Shown in pieces: positions 9,361-19,157 of a stretch of DNA of 64,000 bases. This DNA is from an uncultured Pontibacter sp. (GTDB taxonomy: Bacteria > Bacteroidota > Bacteroidia > Cytophagales > Hymenobacteraceae): assembly GCF_947495565.1 (NCBI RefSeq), contig NZ_CANLZM010000011.1:1-64000 (forward strand), given 5' to 3'. Made by a program: the position numbers and the translations under genes. The notes under the pieces are model-generated. The model saw nothing but the letters and a program-made list of their open reading frames with translations, did no database searches and was not told the origin of the DNA. Position 1 is the stretch's first letter; each line of letters begins with the position of its first letter.

Positions 9361-11703
9361 TTACCACTTATAGGCTGCCCCAAACTGGAATCTGGCACCG
9401 TTGGCTCTTGTAAAAGTATCGTCGCGGCCATACCAGTAAGCCTGTGGCAGGTAATAGGCTTTATTCAGCAGGTTCTCGATCCCCAGATTCAGGCTCAGCT
9501 TTTCGGTGGCTTGGTAAGAAGCAGCCAGGTTAAACACATCAAATGCCTCTACTGGGCCCTGGCCGGAGCTATAGCTGCCATTGGCGTTACGCTCAAAACG
9601 GTCTCGCTCTCCTGAATAAATCCACTGCAGGTTAATGTTCAGTTTTTCTGTTGGCTTCAGGTTGAGGTAGGAGGTAAGTTTGAAGGGTGGGATGCGCAAG
9701 CTGTTCAGATATTTATCTTCACTGTCGTTGTAGTCATCGTTATTATTGAAATCGGCTTTTCCCTCGCTGTAAGAGGCGTTGGCACCAAGCGTTATTTTAT
9801 CTGAAATAAACAGATCTACTAAGGCCTCGAAACCTTCTACACGCTCCGGTGCACGCTCAATCTCATACACGCCATCTGCGTTGGCAACCAGGTTAGCGCC
9901 AAGTTTAGAAGTGCTGATAAAATAAGCGCCGCTAAAAGAAGCGATGCCAACCTGGCTATGGAAACCAACCTCATAGTTGTTCACAATTACAGGTTCCAGG
10001 TCCATCTGTGAAATAAAATCCTCTTTGGCACTACGCACGTAACGGCCCACGTCGATCATAGAAAACCCTTGTGAGTAGCTAACAAACGGCTTAAAGTAAG
10101 CTAGTGCAGAGTAGCGCAGGCCAGCATTGAAAGTATGCGCGTTGAATTTCAGTTTTCCGCCCTGCACATAATTGCCGCCGGCGCCGCTTGCCAGTACCAG
10201 TTGCTGAAAATCATCTACCTGTATCGACACGTTGTCAAAACGATAGCCGGCTTTAAAATTAAGGTCTTGCAGGATGTTGAGTTGCAACTGTGCGTAAGGA
10301 GCCAGGTTTTTCAGGTCCATTTCCGGTACCCAGGTGCTGCCGTCTACCAGCGGCTGCGATGTTACGTCGTTCAGGTAGTCGGCGCCATAAATCAAATTGC
10401 CCTCCACGTTGCTGCTGATGCTGAATGGCGTGTTCAGGTTAAGGCGCACACCGTTTTTTGCTGACTTGATGGTAGACTGACCGCCATCTTTAAAGTATGG
10501 CGTATAGCCGTAAACCGTGTAAAAGTTCTGCAAGTAAGCGCTTGCCTCCATGCTGGTGTTCAGGAAAAGATTCTTGCCGATGTATTTCACCTGCGCATTG
10601 TGGTTATACTTAGTACCCTCCGGTTCGCCCTGCACTTCACCTTTCACCCCGATAGCTGGCTGCTCGCCATACTTGCCTGGTTGCAATACATAATCTGAGT
10701 TCTGGCGGCTGCCAAAGTAATTATACATAGCCTCCACACGATGATCAGAACTGAAATTATACCCAGCCTTGGCAAAGCCGTTGTACATTTTTGTTTCGCC
10801 GAGGCCATATACCGGTGAAATTACCTCACCCTCTCCGTCGCGCATCACACCTGTTTTTTCGTAGGTTCCGCTGGCCACATAATCAAAATTTTTCAGCTTG
10901 CCGGAAAACACCTGAGAAGCACGCCCTCCAAAGGTATTATCTGAATGGAAAAGTGCACCGGTGCCGGTAAGCGAAGTATAGGCGCTAAACGGTTTGGCGG
11001 TATTTGGCTGGCGGGTAATATAATTGATGAGGCCGCCGTCTGCACCGTTGCCATAAACAGCTGTGGCGCCTTTTACCACCTCCACGCGCTCAATAGCGGC
11101 AGGGTCTATGGTACGTATATCTCGGCTGCCGTTGCGTAGCGGCGTGGACTGCGGTATGCCATCCACCATTATCAGTGCGTTACGGCCACGCAGGGTCTGC
11201 CCCACGTTGCTGGTTGTGTTGCTATTTAGAGCGAGGCCCGGTACAGTGTTCGCCAGAATATTAGAAAGGTCGGTGCTGATCTGCGACTGAATCTGTAGCG
11301 TACGCGAGTCAATTACATACACCGAGGCAGGAGTCTCATCCAAAGTCTCCACAGAGCGGCTGGCTGAAACTACTACTTCATCCAGCGAGCTTGTGCTTGG
11401 CAGCAGTGTGAAGCTCAGGTTTAGGTTATCGCTGGCATTCAGGGTTACTGGCTGGCGAACTGCTTTATAGCCTAATCCTCCCACACGCAAAGTATAGCTT
11501 CCGGGCTTGATGTTAGTGAGTTTAAACTCTCCGGCAGCGTTTGTGTTAGTGCCTAGCACAGTTCCTTCCAGCGCTACTGTTAAAAGCTCCAGCGCTTGGC
11601 CTTCCGAGGAAATGACTTTACCAGAAATGCTAGCGTTCTGACTTTGCGCCTGCCCAACAGATAGAGCAAAAAGCCATAAAACCAGGAGTAGATACTTTTG
11701 CAT
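9361..11703 (-). CDS. TonB-dependent receptor, probably for an iron-siderophore complex
   Basis: 780 residues. The order is a signal peptide (to about residue 20, VGQAQ), a carboxypeptidase-regulatory-like domain (about 23-105), a plug domain (about 115-230, including RGRNALIMVDGIPQSTPLR and the VEVVKGATAVYGNGADGG box), then a large beta-barrel ending AAYKW with a terminal aromatic residue. These receptors import chelated metal or vitamins across the outer membrane using TonB energy. The substrate cannot be read from the sequence. The PepSY gene directly downstream favours ferric siderophores. A good promoter (11741-11771) sits 38 bp upstream of the start. No Fur-box-like site was convincing. 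Confidence 0.9.
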   Translation of the reverse strand: MQKYLLLVLWLFALSVGQAQSQNASISGKVISSEGQALELLTVALEGTVLGTNTNAAGEFKLTNIKPGSYTLRVGGLGYKAVRQPVTLNASDNLNLSFTLLPSTSSLDEVVVSASRSVETLDETPASVYVIDSRTLQIQSQISTDLSNILANTVPGLALNSNTTSNVGQTLRGRNALIMVDGIPQSTPLRNGSRDIRTIDPAAIERVEVVKGATAVYGNGADGGLINYITRQPNTAKPFSAYTSLTGTGALFHSDNTFGGRASQVFSGKLKNFDYVASGTYEKTGVMRDGEGEVISPVYGLGETKMYNGFAKAGYNFSSDHRVEAMYNYFGSRQNSDYVLQPGKYGEQPAIGVKGEVQGEPEGTKYNHNAQVKYIGKNLFLNTSMEASAYLQNFYTVYGYTPYFKDGGQSTIKSAKNGVRLNLNTPFSISSNVEGNLIYGADYLNDVTSQPLVDGSTWVPEMDLKNLAPYAQLQLNILQDLNFKAGYRFDNVSIQVDDFQQLVLASGAGGNYVQGGKLKFNAHTFNAGLRYSALAYFKPFVSYSQGFSMIDVGRYVRSAKEDFISQMDLEPVIVNNYEVGFHSQVGIASFSGAYFISTSKLGANLVANADGVYEIERAPERVEGFEALVDLFISDKITLGANASYSEGKADFNNNDDYNDSEDKYLNSLRIPPFKLTSYLNLKPTEKLNINLQWIYSGERDRFERNANGSYSSGQGPVEAFDVFNLAASYQATEKLSLNLGIENLLNKAYYLPQAYWYGRDDTFTRANGARFQFGAAYKW

Positions 11704-11740
11704 ATAAGCTTGTGTTTATTTAGACTGATTATATTTAAGG

Positions 11741-11771
11741 CAAAAGTATCAGCTTCTTCTGTAGTAGGCAA
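11741..11771 (-). promoter_or_regulatory. promoter of the TonB receptor-PepSY operon
   Basis: On the minus strand, TTG (11769-11771) is followed by 20 nt and TACTTTTG (11741-11748), which fits the Bacteroidota TTTG/TAnnTTTG consensus. The start codon is about 38 nt downstream. Confidence 0.65.
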
Positions 11772-11982
11772 GAGTTATTTAAATTAATTCTAAATAATAC
11801 ATATAGGAACTGCTTTCAATCTTGAAAAACAGATATAGAACGAGAAAAAGCCTGTAGCATTGGTAATGCTGCGCTTAACAGCGGGAATTAGAAAGGCAAA
11901 TGCCCGTGTGCTGGGAAGATTATTTAAGTTGCTTCCAACATAGTATAACCTGAGCCTGTCCTTATGAGGTCAATGTAAAAAA
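11772..11982. other. spacer without recognisable gene
   Basis: A/T-rich sequence between the receptor promoter and the typA terminator. I see no coding frame or structured RNA in it. Confidence 0.4.
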
Positions 11983-12019
11983 AGTAGCCCCATGCAACCA
12001 GAAGTCGCATGGGGCTACT
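11983..12019 (-). terminator. terminator of typA
   Basis: A perfect 13-bp stem (11983-11995 with 12007-12019) with an 11-nt loop, followed on the minus strand by a run of seven T. Confidence 0.85.
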
Positions 12020-12041
12020 CTTAAAGTATTTTTGCTAGTGC

Positions 12042-13853
12042 TTAAGCATTTGCGTCGGCTCTAGACATACGGTTGCGCTCATTCTCTTCAAGATAGATTT
12101 TGCGCATACGGATGCTCTTAGGTGTTACCTCCAGCAATTCATCCTTCTGGATGTATTCCATGGCTTCTTCCAGAGAGAACTTCTTGGCAGGTGCGATTTT
12201 CACGTTGTTATCAGAACCGGAAGCACGCATGTTTGTCAGCTTCTTGCCTTTCTGAATGTTAACTGTGATATCGTTCTGGCGGCTGTGCTCACCAATTACC
12301 TGGCCCATGTATACATCCACGCCCGGATCAACGAAGAATACACCACGGTCCTGCAGCTTATCAATAGAGTAAGCTGTACCTGGGCCCTGCTCCATCGAGA
12401 TGATAGAACCGTTGTTACGGCTAGGAATGTTGCCTTTATGCGGCTCGTAAGCCAGGAAGCGGTGGTTCATGATTGCCTCACCAGCAGTAGCCGTAAGCAC
12501 GTTGTTACGCAGGCCAATCAGGCCACGCGCCGGAATGTTGAACTCCAGGTGCTGCAGGTCGCCTTTTGGCTCCATAATCGTCAGTTCACCTTTACGCTGC
12601 GTTACCAACTCAATTACCTTACCGGCAGTTTCTTCTGGCACGTCAACTACCATGTGCTCAATTGGCTCGTGGCGCTGTCCGTCAATTTCTTTATAGATTA
12701 CCTGTGGCTGGCCAACCTGAAGCTCATAGCCTTCGCGGCGCATAGTTTCGATCAGTACAGACAAGTGCAGGATACCACGACCAAATACCAGGAAGGTATC
12801 CTCACGGTCGGTTTCCTGTACGCGCAGGGCAAGGTTTTTCTCAGTTTCCTTGTATAAACGGTCGCGCAGGTGGCGTGATGTCACGAACTTACCTTCTTTA
12901 CCGAAGAAAGGAGAGTTGTTGATCGTGAACAGCATGTTCATCGTCGGCTCGTCGATAGAGATACGTGCCAACGGCTCCGGGTTCTCAGCATCAGCAATAG
13001 TATCGCCAATGTCAAAACCTTCGATACCAGTTACTGCGCAAATCTCGCCAGCCGATACTTCAGGAACGCTCTTACGGCCAAGACCTTCGAAAACCTGAAG
13101 CTCAGCGATTTTACCTTTCTTGATAGTGCCATCTGCTTTGCACAAGCTAATCGGCATACCTTCCTTCAGCGTACCACGGTGAACGCGGCCAATAGCAATA
13201 CGTCCAACAAAAGAAGAGTAGTCCAGTGAAGTGATCTGCATTTGCGGCGTGCCTTCGCGGAACGGAGCGGCAGGAATCACATCAATGATAGCATCTAGCA
13301 AAGGTGTGATGTTATCAGTAGGCTGTGTCCAGTCTGTGCTCATCCAACCCTGCTTAGAAGAACCGTAAAGCGTTGTGAAGTCCAGCTGGTCTTCTGTCGC
13401 ATCCAGGTTAAACATCAGGTCGAATACCTGCTCGTGCACCTCATCCGGGCGGCAGTTCTCTTTGTCAACTTTGTTTACCACCACAATTGGCTTCAGGCCA
13501 AGTTGGATAGCTTTGCTCAACACGAAACGTGTCTGAGGCATGGCTCCTTCAAAAGCATCTACCAGAAGAAGTACTCCATCTGCCATTTTCAGTACGCGCT
13601 CTACCTCACCACCGAAGTCGGCGTGACCAGGCGTGTCGATAATGTTGATCTTAACGTCTTTATAACGAACCGACACGTTCTTAGAAACGATCGTGATGCC
13701 ACGCTCGCGCTCCAGGTCGTTGTTGTCCAGAATAAGGTCGTCAAACTGCTGGTGCTCTGCGAATAGCTTAGAAGCATGGATGATCTTGTCCACGAGCGTT
13801 GTCTTGCCGTGGTCTACGTGTGCGATGATCGCGATATTTCGAATATTTTGCAT
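12042..13853 (-). CDS. typA: translational GTPase TypA/BipA
   Basis: A ribosome-associated GTPase of the EF-G family that helps 50S assembly and adaptation to cold and other stress. The 603-residue length is normal. G motifs are all visible: AHVDHGKT (11-18), RGITI (51-55), DTPGH (73-77) and NKVD (127-130). Domains II, III, V and the BipA-specific C-terminal domain follow (ARGLIGLRNNVLTATAGEAI). It is monocistronic, with a -7 box (TACTTTTG, minus strand, 13874-13881) just upstream and a strong terminator downstream. Like other highly expressed genes here, it lacks the AAGTATA heptamer. Confidence 0.97.
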   Translation of the reverse strand: MQNIRNIAIIAHVDHGKTTLVDKIIHASKLFAEHQQFDDLILDNNDLERERGITIVSKNVSVRYKDVKINIIDTPGHADFGGEVERVLKMADGVLLLVDAFEGAMPQTRFVLSKAIQLGLKPIVVVNKVDKENCRPDEVHEQVFDLMFNLDATEDQLDFTTLYGSSKQGWMSTDWTQPTDNITPLLDAIIDVIPAAPFREGTPQMQITSLDYSSFVGRIAIGRVHRGTLKEGMPISLCKADGTIKKGKIAELQVFEGLGRKSVPEVSAGEICAVTGIEGFDIGDTIADAENPEPLARISIDEPTMNMLFTINNSPFFGKEGKFVTSRHLRDRLYKETEKNLALRVQETDREDTFLVFGRGILHLSVLIETMRREGYELQVGQPQVIYKEIDGQRHEPIEHMVVDVPEETAGKVIELVTQRKGELTIMEPKGDLQHLEFNIPARGLIGLRNNVLTATAGEAIMNHRFLAYEPHKGNIPSRNNGSIISMEQGPGTAYSIDKLQDRGVFFVDPGVDVYMGQVIGEHSRQNDITVNIQKGKKLTNMRASGSDNNVKIAPAKKFSLEEAMEYIQKDELLEVTPKSIRMRKIYLEENERNRMSRADANA

Positions 13854-14061
13854 TGAATTGGTTTTTCGAGCCGCAAAAGTACTAAAAAGGCTTCATACTT
13901 TCACTAGTTCGCTCGAAATAAACAGGTTATGGTTGTATTAATTTATTTGCACAACTGTATTTGGTACAGTTATGGAGCAAACATTACAATGTTAAAGTTT
14001 GTTTCCTAAGGTGTTAGGTATTTTAAACCGGTAAAGCCAAGGGGGCTTTTGGATCGTAAGT

Positions 14062-14625
14062 ATGAACATGAGAATGATACAGATAATTTGCATGATGGCC
14101 TTGCTGAGTTTTACAGCATGCGCGCAGGAAGACACCCAAGCCAATTACACAGCCACTACCGCCTCAGCAGGCGATGAGCCGCTGGAACAGGCAGTGGTAG
14201 AGGCGCTTAACAGTGAGTCGCTGCAAGATACCGTGGTTAAAACGGAAGCCGAGTGGAAAAAGCAGCTGACGCCGGAGCAGTACTATGTGCTGCGGCAGGA
14301 GGGAACCGAGCCTCCCTTCAGAAACAAGTATAACAGCAACAAAAAGAAAGGGCTTTACTCCTGCGCCGCCTGCGGTAACCCTATGTTCAGCTCCAAAACA
14401 AAATTTGAGTCCGGCACCGGATGGCCTAGTTTTTATGCTCCCATTGCTAAAGAGCGGGTAAAAGAGGTGGAAGACAGGAGTTTGGGCGAGCTAAGAACAG
14501 AAGTAGAGTGCGCCCGCTGCGGCTCTCATATCGGGCATGTGTTTCCGGATGGCCCTAAGCCAACAGGCCTGCGCTATTGCCTGAACTCTGCAGCGCTAAA
14601 TTTTACTGAAAGTAAGGTAAATTAA
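14062..14625 (+). CDS. msrB: peptide-methionine (R)-S-oxide reductase, lipoprotein form
   Basis: MsrB reduces the R isomer of methionine sulfoxide in proteins. The 187-residue product has a lipoprotein signal (FTAC, Cys20), a linker of about 40 residues, and the MsrB domain from about 62. Zinc cysteines are Cys101/Cys104 (CAAC) and Cys150/Cys153 (CARC). The catalytic Cys173 is in [13 protein letters not shown] and GHVFPDGP are also present. The location implies repair of oxidised envelope proteins, with electrons from a periplasmic thiol partner that is not encoded nearby. The ATG follows AAGT, and no strong Shine-Dalgarno is seen. Confidence 0.95.
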   Translation: MNMRMIQIICMMALLSFTACAQEDTQANYTATTASAGDEPLEQAVVEALNSESLQDTVVKTEAEWKKQLTPEQYYVLRQEGTEPPFRNKYNSNKKKGLYSCAACGNPMFSSKTKFESGTGWPSFYAPIAKERVKEVEDRSLGELRTEVECARCGSHIGHVFPDGPKPTGLRYCLNSAALNFTESKVN

Positions 14626-14757
14626 ACCCAGTTTGATTTACTCTGTTATACTTTTGCCTTTGCCAGATTTTATGGTGAAGGCAATTTTTTTCGTGATGTG
14701 CCTGTTTCAGCCATCAGTAACAGGCTGCGGTAGCAGGAATTATACTTTAAATGAAAT

Positions 14758-15534
14758 ATGAATAACAGAATTGAAGCACTGCAGCAGGCGCTGCAGGAGC
14801 ATAGGCAGCAACTGCTGCAGCACAACGTTTACCAGAGCCTGACCACGCTCGAAGATTTGCGCCTGTTTATGGAGCACCACGTGTTTGCCGTCTGGGATTT
14901 CATGAGTCTGCTAAAGGCCTTGCAGCGCGACCTTACCTGCACCACACTGCCCTGGGTACCAACCGGTAGCCCTAGCACCCGGCGCCTGATTAATGAGATT
15001 GTACTGGAGGAGGAGACAGACGTAGACCAGCAAGGTAACCCGATCAGCCATTTTGAGCTTTACCTGCTAGCCATGGCAGAAGCCGGGGCTGACAGTACCC
15101 GAATTAACGAGTTGCTGCAAAGCGTGAAGTCCGGCAAAACCGTGGACAACGCGCTGGATCAGCTTCCGTTAGACTCCTCTGTAAAAGCATTTGTCCGAAA
15201 CACCTTCCGGATTATCAATTCAGGTAAGACACATGCCATTGCCGCAGCTTTCACTTTCGGCCGCGAAGACCTGATACCGGATATGTTCCGCCACTTAATA
15301 GCTGACCTGAACAAGCGCTTTCCGGGTAAGCTGGATACTTTTATCTATTACCTGGACCGACACGTGCAGCTGGATGAGGAAGTGCACACACCGCTTGCAC
15401 TGCAGATGGTAAACGAACTGTGCGGAGAGGACGAAGAGAAGTTGCAGGAGGCGCTGGAAGTGTCTAAACAGTGTATTGCGCAGCGCATAGAACTCTGGAG
15501 CGGCATCCGGAGCATGCTGCCTTCCGAAGTATAA
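14758..15534 (+). CDS. DUF3050 domain protein, haem-oxygenase-like fold
   Basis: 258 residues, soluble, no signal peptide, mostly helical. The sequence matches the DUF3050 pattern: an N-terminal helix with MEHHVFAVWDFMSLLKALQ (38-56), NEIVLEEETDVD (79-90), HFELYLLAM (98-106), and a C-terminal DEEVHTPLA. The recurring E/H/D pairs on these helices are what a haem-oxygenase-like or di-iron helical bundle would need. No biochemical role is known to me. It stands alone, about 130 bp after msrB. A TACTTTTG box (14649-14656) about 100 bp upstream may be its promoter. Confidence 0.8.
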   Translation: MNNRIEALQQALQEHRQQLLQHNVYQSLTTLEDLRLFMEHHVFAVWDFMSLLKALQRDLTCTTLPWVPTGSPSTRRLINEIVLEEETDVDQQGNPISHFELYLLAMAEAGADSTRINELLQSVKSGKTVDNALDQLPLDSSVKAFVRNTFRIINSGKTHAIAAAFTFGREDLIPDMFRHLIADLNKRFPGKLDTFIYYLDRHVQLDEEVHTPLALQMVNELCGEDEEKLQEALEVSKQCIAQRIELWSGIRSMLPSEV

Positions 15535-15672
15535 ACGCCACAATTTTAGAGCTTGTAGCGTAGTATGCTATTGCTTTGATCACCACCGCAGCGATTGTGC
15601 GGGCATTTTACTGTAACTAACAATACCGAAGAAGCTGTCGTACTCTTATTCTAAACCAAAAAGAATAAAACT

Positions 15673-15933
15673 ATGACAGAGCTACATTCAGAAGCTGATA
15701 ATATAGAGAACACGGCGCAGTGCATTATAGATGCCTTTAAAAAGTTTGAAGTGCGTGAAGGAAGCGTATTGCATTACCAGCAGCTTTACCCATACTTGCA
15801 GGAGAAATACCCGCACTACAAAGACGTACAAAAGGAGGCCGAGCATCACCTGGCAAAAGAAGGTTACGTAAACCCGGCTCCGGACGGACTGATGCTGACG
15901 CAGGTAGGGCATAATCATGTTTGGGGCAAGTAG
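15673..15933 (+). CDS. small protein of unknown function
   Basis: 86 residues, soluble, no signal. It begins with a helical acidic segment (TELHSEADNIENTAQCIIDAF) and contains YPYLQEKYPHYKDVQKEAEHHL, which looks like a small winged or helical fold. The C-terminus has GLMLTQVGHNHVWGK. The ATG has adenine-rich sequence upstream and a perfect 20-bp terminator follows the stop, both of which support a real single gene. I do not recognise a family. Confidence 0.65.
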   Translation: MTELHSEADNIENTAQCIIDAFKKFEVREGSVLHYQQLYPYLQEKYPHYKDVQKEAEHHLAKEGYVNPAPDGLMLTQVGHNHVWGK

Positions 15934-15970
15934 AATCACCGTTCTCACACTGCTTTACAAAAGTTATTAA

Positions 15971-16015
15971 AAAGCCGCTCCCAAAGTATAAGTTATACTT
16001 TGGGAGCGGCTTTTT
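15971..16015 (+). terminator. terminator with inverted AAGTATA/TATACTT pair
   Basis: A perfect 20-bp stem (15971-15990 with 15994-16013) with a 3-nt loop and T-run. The top of the stem is made of AAGTATA (15984-15990) and TATACTT (15994-16000), like uptake-signal terminators in other bacteria. Confidence 0.9.
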
Positions 16016-16130
16016 ATACTTTAACCAGGTATTGCGGCGCACTAATTTTTAGCAGTTCTGGGATGTATGCGTATACTATAGTAAGAGGCCTGTGGCAGCA
16101 GGCAAAGTATAACTATAGCAGTAAAAGACG

Positions 16131-16475
16131 ATGCGCAAATATAAAATATACAGTATAGGTTTTATTTTGATGAGTTTGGCGGCTTGTACTTCACTTTCGG
16201 AAGGGCAGCAGACCTTGCCTCCGCCCATACCTGCCACCGAAAGGGTAACCCTGCAAGGCAACCCCACCACCACACTAAGGCAACGTATGGATAACCAGGC
16301 CAGCGAGATAAACCGGAAACGCAACATCGAACAGTTTGACAGCAACAAACCAGCCATGGAGCCCAATACTCTAAGGCCGCAACTGCTGCCGCACGCCCCA
16401 ATCGACTCCTCCCGCCATTTTATTTATTGGCCGGTACAGACGGTGGTGCGGCCATTGCCACCCGTAAACGAGTAA
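16131..16475 (+). CDS. small proline-rich lipoprotein of unknown function
   Basis: 114 residues. A signal peptide (IYSIGFILMSLAAC) ends in a lipobox with Cys19. The mature part is short, polar and rich in proline and asparagine (LPPPIPATERVTLQGNP near 29, ending VVRPLPPVNE), with no visible fold or metal motif. It shares a G/C-rich bidirectional terminator with the small gene facing it. Function unknown. Confidence 0.65.
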   Translation: MRKYKIYSIGFILMSLAACTSLSEGQQTLPPPIPATERVTLQGNPTTTLRQRMDNQASEINRKRNIEQFDSNKPAMEPNTLRPQLLPHAPIDSSRHFIYWPVQTVVRPLPPVNE

Positions 16476-16476
16476 A

Positions 16477-16522
16477 AACCGTAATCGGCTCCGGAGCTTA
16501 ATTTACGGAGCCGATTACGGTT
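16477..16522. terminator. bidirectional terminator
   Basis: A 17-bp perfect stem (16477-16493 with 16506-16522) between convergent genes. A run of five T follows on the minus strand and three T on the plus strand. Confidence 0.8.
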
Positions 16523-16530
16523 TAACAGGC

Positions 16531-16758
16531 TTAGTCTTTCTTTTGCTTTTTATCAACGTCTTCCGGTTTTTCCTCCTCGCTCAGGTGCAACTCATCAGGC
16601 TCCAGGTCAACGTATACTTCATTTTCAGGCGGTGTATTCTCTGACTCGCGGTCTGTTCCACGTGGTGCAGGTTTTTGGGTCACTTCTTCGGTGCTATCGC
16701 GCTCACCTAAGTTATCGCCGTCATTTTTAGAGGTCCTAAAATTATCTTTGTTCTTCAT
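16531..16758 (-). CDS. small acidic protein of unknown function
   Basis: 75 residues from the preferred start MKNKDNFRTSK. An in-frame ATG at 16809 would add 17 residues. The product is strongly charged: an acidic middle (ENEVYVDLEPDELHLSEEEK) and a lysine tail (KKQKKD), so it is probably disordered. No signal peptide or motif. A shared terminator lies just downstream. The gene could be a stress-related disordered protein, but no family is recognised. Confidence 0.5.
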   Translation of the reverse strand: MKNKDNFRTSKNDGDNLGERDSTEEVTQKPAPRGTDRESENTPPENEVYVDLEPDELHLSEEEKPEDVDKKQKKD

Positions 16759-16946
16759 GGGTAAGGATGATTTGGTTTCAGCTTCTACTATATTGATTGT
16801 TGCAGGCAAGGCGGCTAACAGTTTCTAATGGCCGTAGCCTGTCTGTAGCTCAGCGCCTGTGTCGTTTTACGGAAATCTGCCGCATAAAGCTGTGTTTCCT
16901 TTTACGGGATTGGCGACACTTAGCGCTTCATTCCGCTTCGGATTTG

Positions 16947-16954
16947 TATATTTG
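16947..16954 (+). promoter_or_regulatory. -7 box (TATATTTG) of metG
   Basis: A perfect TAnnTTTG, 17 nt before the metG start. No clear -33 element. Confidence 0.45.
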
Positions 16955-16971
16955 CTTTTTAAAGACACGTC

Positions 16972-19011
16972 ATGACGAATAATCCCAAACGATATACAGT
17001 TACGGCAGCCTTGCCGTACGCCAATGGGCCGGTGCACATTGGCCACCTGGCAGGGGTATACTTGCCAGCCGATATTTATGCACGCTACCTGCGCCTGCAA
17101 AACCGCGATGTGAAGTTTATCTGTGGCTCCGACGAGCACGGGGTGCCCATCACAATCCGGGCGAAGAAGGAAGGTATAACGCCGCAGCAAGCCGTAGATA
17201 AATACCACGAGCTTATCCGCGACTCTTTCCGGGATTTTAACATCTCGTTTGATATCTACGACCGGACATCCTCTAAAATACATGCCGAAACCGCCGGCGA
17301 TTTCTTTAAAAAGCTGCACGCAGAAGGTAAGTTTATAGAGCAAACCACGCAGCAGTACTACGACGAGAAGGCGCAGCAGTTCCTGGCTGACCGCTACATA
17401 GTAGGCACCTGCCCGAAATGCGGCAACGAGAACGCTTACGGCGACCAGTGTGAAGCCTGCGGCACTTCGCTCAACGCCACCGACCTCATCAACCCGAAAA
17501 GCACGCTAAGCGGCGCTGTGCCGGTTATGCGCGAGACCAAGCACTGGTACCTGCCCCTGAACGAGTACGAGCCCTGGCTGCGCGAATGGATTGTGGAAGG
17601 ACACAAAAGTGACTGGAAATCTAACGTGTACGGGCAGTGCAAATCCTGGATAGATCAAGGGCTGCAGCCGCGCGCCGTAACCCGCGACCTGAATTGGGGC
17701 GTGCCTGTGCCCGTAGAAGGTGCTGAAGGAAAGGTGCTGTACGTATGGTTTGATGCCCCGATCGGTTACATCTCGGCCACCAAAGCCCTGACAGACGACT
17801 GGGAAAAGTACTGGAAGGACGAGGAAACTAAACTGGTGCACTTCATCGGCAAGGATAACATCGTATTCCACTGCATCATTTTCCCGAGCATGCTGAAGGC
17901 GCACGGCGATTATATTTTGCCAGACAACGTGCCTGCCAACGAGTTCCTGAACCTGGAAGGCGAGAAGATATCAACCTCGCGCAACTGGGCGGTATGGCTG
18001 CACGAGTACCTGCAGGATTTTGAGGGCAAGGCCGATGTGCTGCGCTATGTGCTCTGCGCCAACGCCCCCGAAACAAAAGACAACGACTTTACCTGGAAAG
18101 ACTACCAGGCCCGCAACAACAGCGAACTGCTTTCCATACTTGGCAACTTCATTAACCGCGCCGTGGTGCTCACCCAAAAGTACTACGAGGGTGCCGTTCC
18201 TGCCCGTGGCGAGCTCACGGATTATGATAAAACAGTACTGGCCGACCTGGAGGGCATGCCGCTGGTAATCTCAACCTATATTGAGCGCTACCGTTTCCGC
18301 GATGCCCTTTCTGAGCTGATGAACCTGGCACGCCTGGGCAATAAATACCTGGCCGACACAGAGCCCTGGAAACTGATCAAGACGGATGCCGAGCGTGTGA
18401 AAACCATCATGAACATTGCCCTGCAGATCTCCGGAAGCCTGAGCATTCTGATGGAGCCGTTCCTGCCAGCCTCCGCCACTAAGCTGCGTGCCATGCTAAA
18501 CATGCAACAAGGCCAGTGGGCCGATGCCGGTGCAGCCGATTTGATGCAGCCAGGCCATACTATTGGCAAGCCGGAGTTACTGTTTGAAAAAGTAGAAGAT
18601 GCCGCCGTAGAGGCGCAGGTGCAGAAGCTGCTGGACACCAAAAAAGCCAACGAAATGGCAAATGCTGTAGTGGAGCCTGCCAAAGAAGACATCACGTTCG
18701 AGGACTTCACCAAACTGGACATACGCGTAGGTACGATCCTGGAAGCTGAGAAAGTGGCCAAAACCAAAAAGCTGCTGAAACTGAAAGTAGATACCGGCAT
18801 AGACCAACGCACCGTGGTAAGCGGCATAGCGGAGTTCTTTAAACCGGAAGATATTGTAGGGCAACAGGTAAGTATACTTGTAAACCTGGCCCCGCGCGAG
18901 ATCAAAGGCATTACCAGCCAGGGCATGATCCTGATGGCAGAAAACGCCGATGGTTCCTTAGCTTTTGTGCAGCCAAGCAAGGAAATCCGTAACGGTGGCA
19001 CAGTAAGCTAA
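16972..19011 (+). CDS. metG: methionyl-tRNA synthetase
   Basis: It charges tRNA-Met with methionine. The 679-residue length matches the class with a C-terminal tRNA-binding (EMAPII-like) domain, here from about residue 575 ([17 protein letters not shown]). Class I signatures are HIGH (22-25) and a KMSKS variant, KISTS, near residue 331. The zinc knuckle has [18 protein letters not shown] (about 147-164). The -7 box lies close upstream, and a terminator with AAGTATA at its base lies downstream. This is a complete, ordinary housekeeping gene. Confidence 0.97.
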   Translation: MTNNPKRYTVTAALPYANGPVHIGHLAGVYLPADIYARYLRLQNRDVKFICGSDEHGVPITIRAKKEGITPQQAVDKYHELIRDSFRDFNISFDIYDRTSSKIHAETAGDFFKKLHAEGKFIEQTTQQYYDEKAQQFLADRYIVGTCPKCGNENAYGDQCEACGTSLNATDLINPKSTLSGAVPVMRETKHWYLPLNEYEPWLREWIVEGHKSDWKSNVYGQCKSWIDQGLQPRAVTRDLNWGVPVPVEGAEGKVLYVWFDAPIGYISATKALTDDWEKYWKDEETKLVHFIGKDNIVFHCIIFPSMLKAHGDYILPDNVPANEFLNLEGEKISTSRNWAVWLHEYLQDFEGKADVLRYVLCANAPETKDNDFTWKDYQARNNSELLSILGNFINRAVVLTQKYYEGAVPARGELTDYDKTVLADLEGMPLVISTYIERYRFRDALSELMNLARLGNKYLADTEPWKLIKTDAERVKTIMNIALQISGSLSILMEPFLPASATKLRAMLNMQQGQWADAGAADLMQPGHTIGKPELLFEKVEDAAVEAQVQKLLDTKKANEMANAVVEPAKEDITFEDFTKLDIRVGTILEAEKVAKTKKLLKLKVDTGIDQRTVVSGIAEFFKPEDIVGQQVSILVNLAPREIKGITSQGMILMAENADGSLAFVQPSKEIRNGGTVS

Positions 19012-19036
19012 AAGTATAGCCTCGGCTACAAAGTAT

Positions 19037-19068
19037 AAACCTCACTTGCTTTCTGGCAGGTGAGGTTT
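19037..19068 (+). terminator. terminator of metG
   Basis: Stem AAACCTCAC/GTGAGGTTT (19037-19045 with 19060-19068), followed by TTC and A/T-rich sequence. It begins directly after AAGTATA at 19031-19037. Confidence 0.7.
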
Positions 19069-19157
19069 TCTTGATTATACGCAGGATGCTTTTTTCGAAG
19101 AGAGGCGATAAGAAGATGCTTGCAGCGTGGTGGACTGGAAAACGAAGTACACAACAT

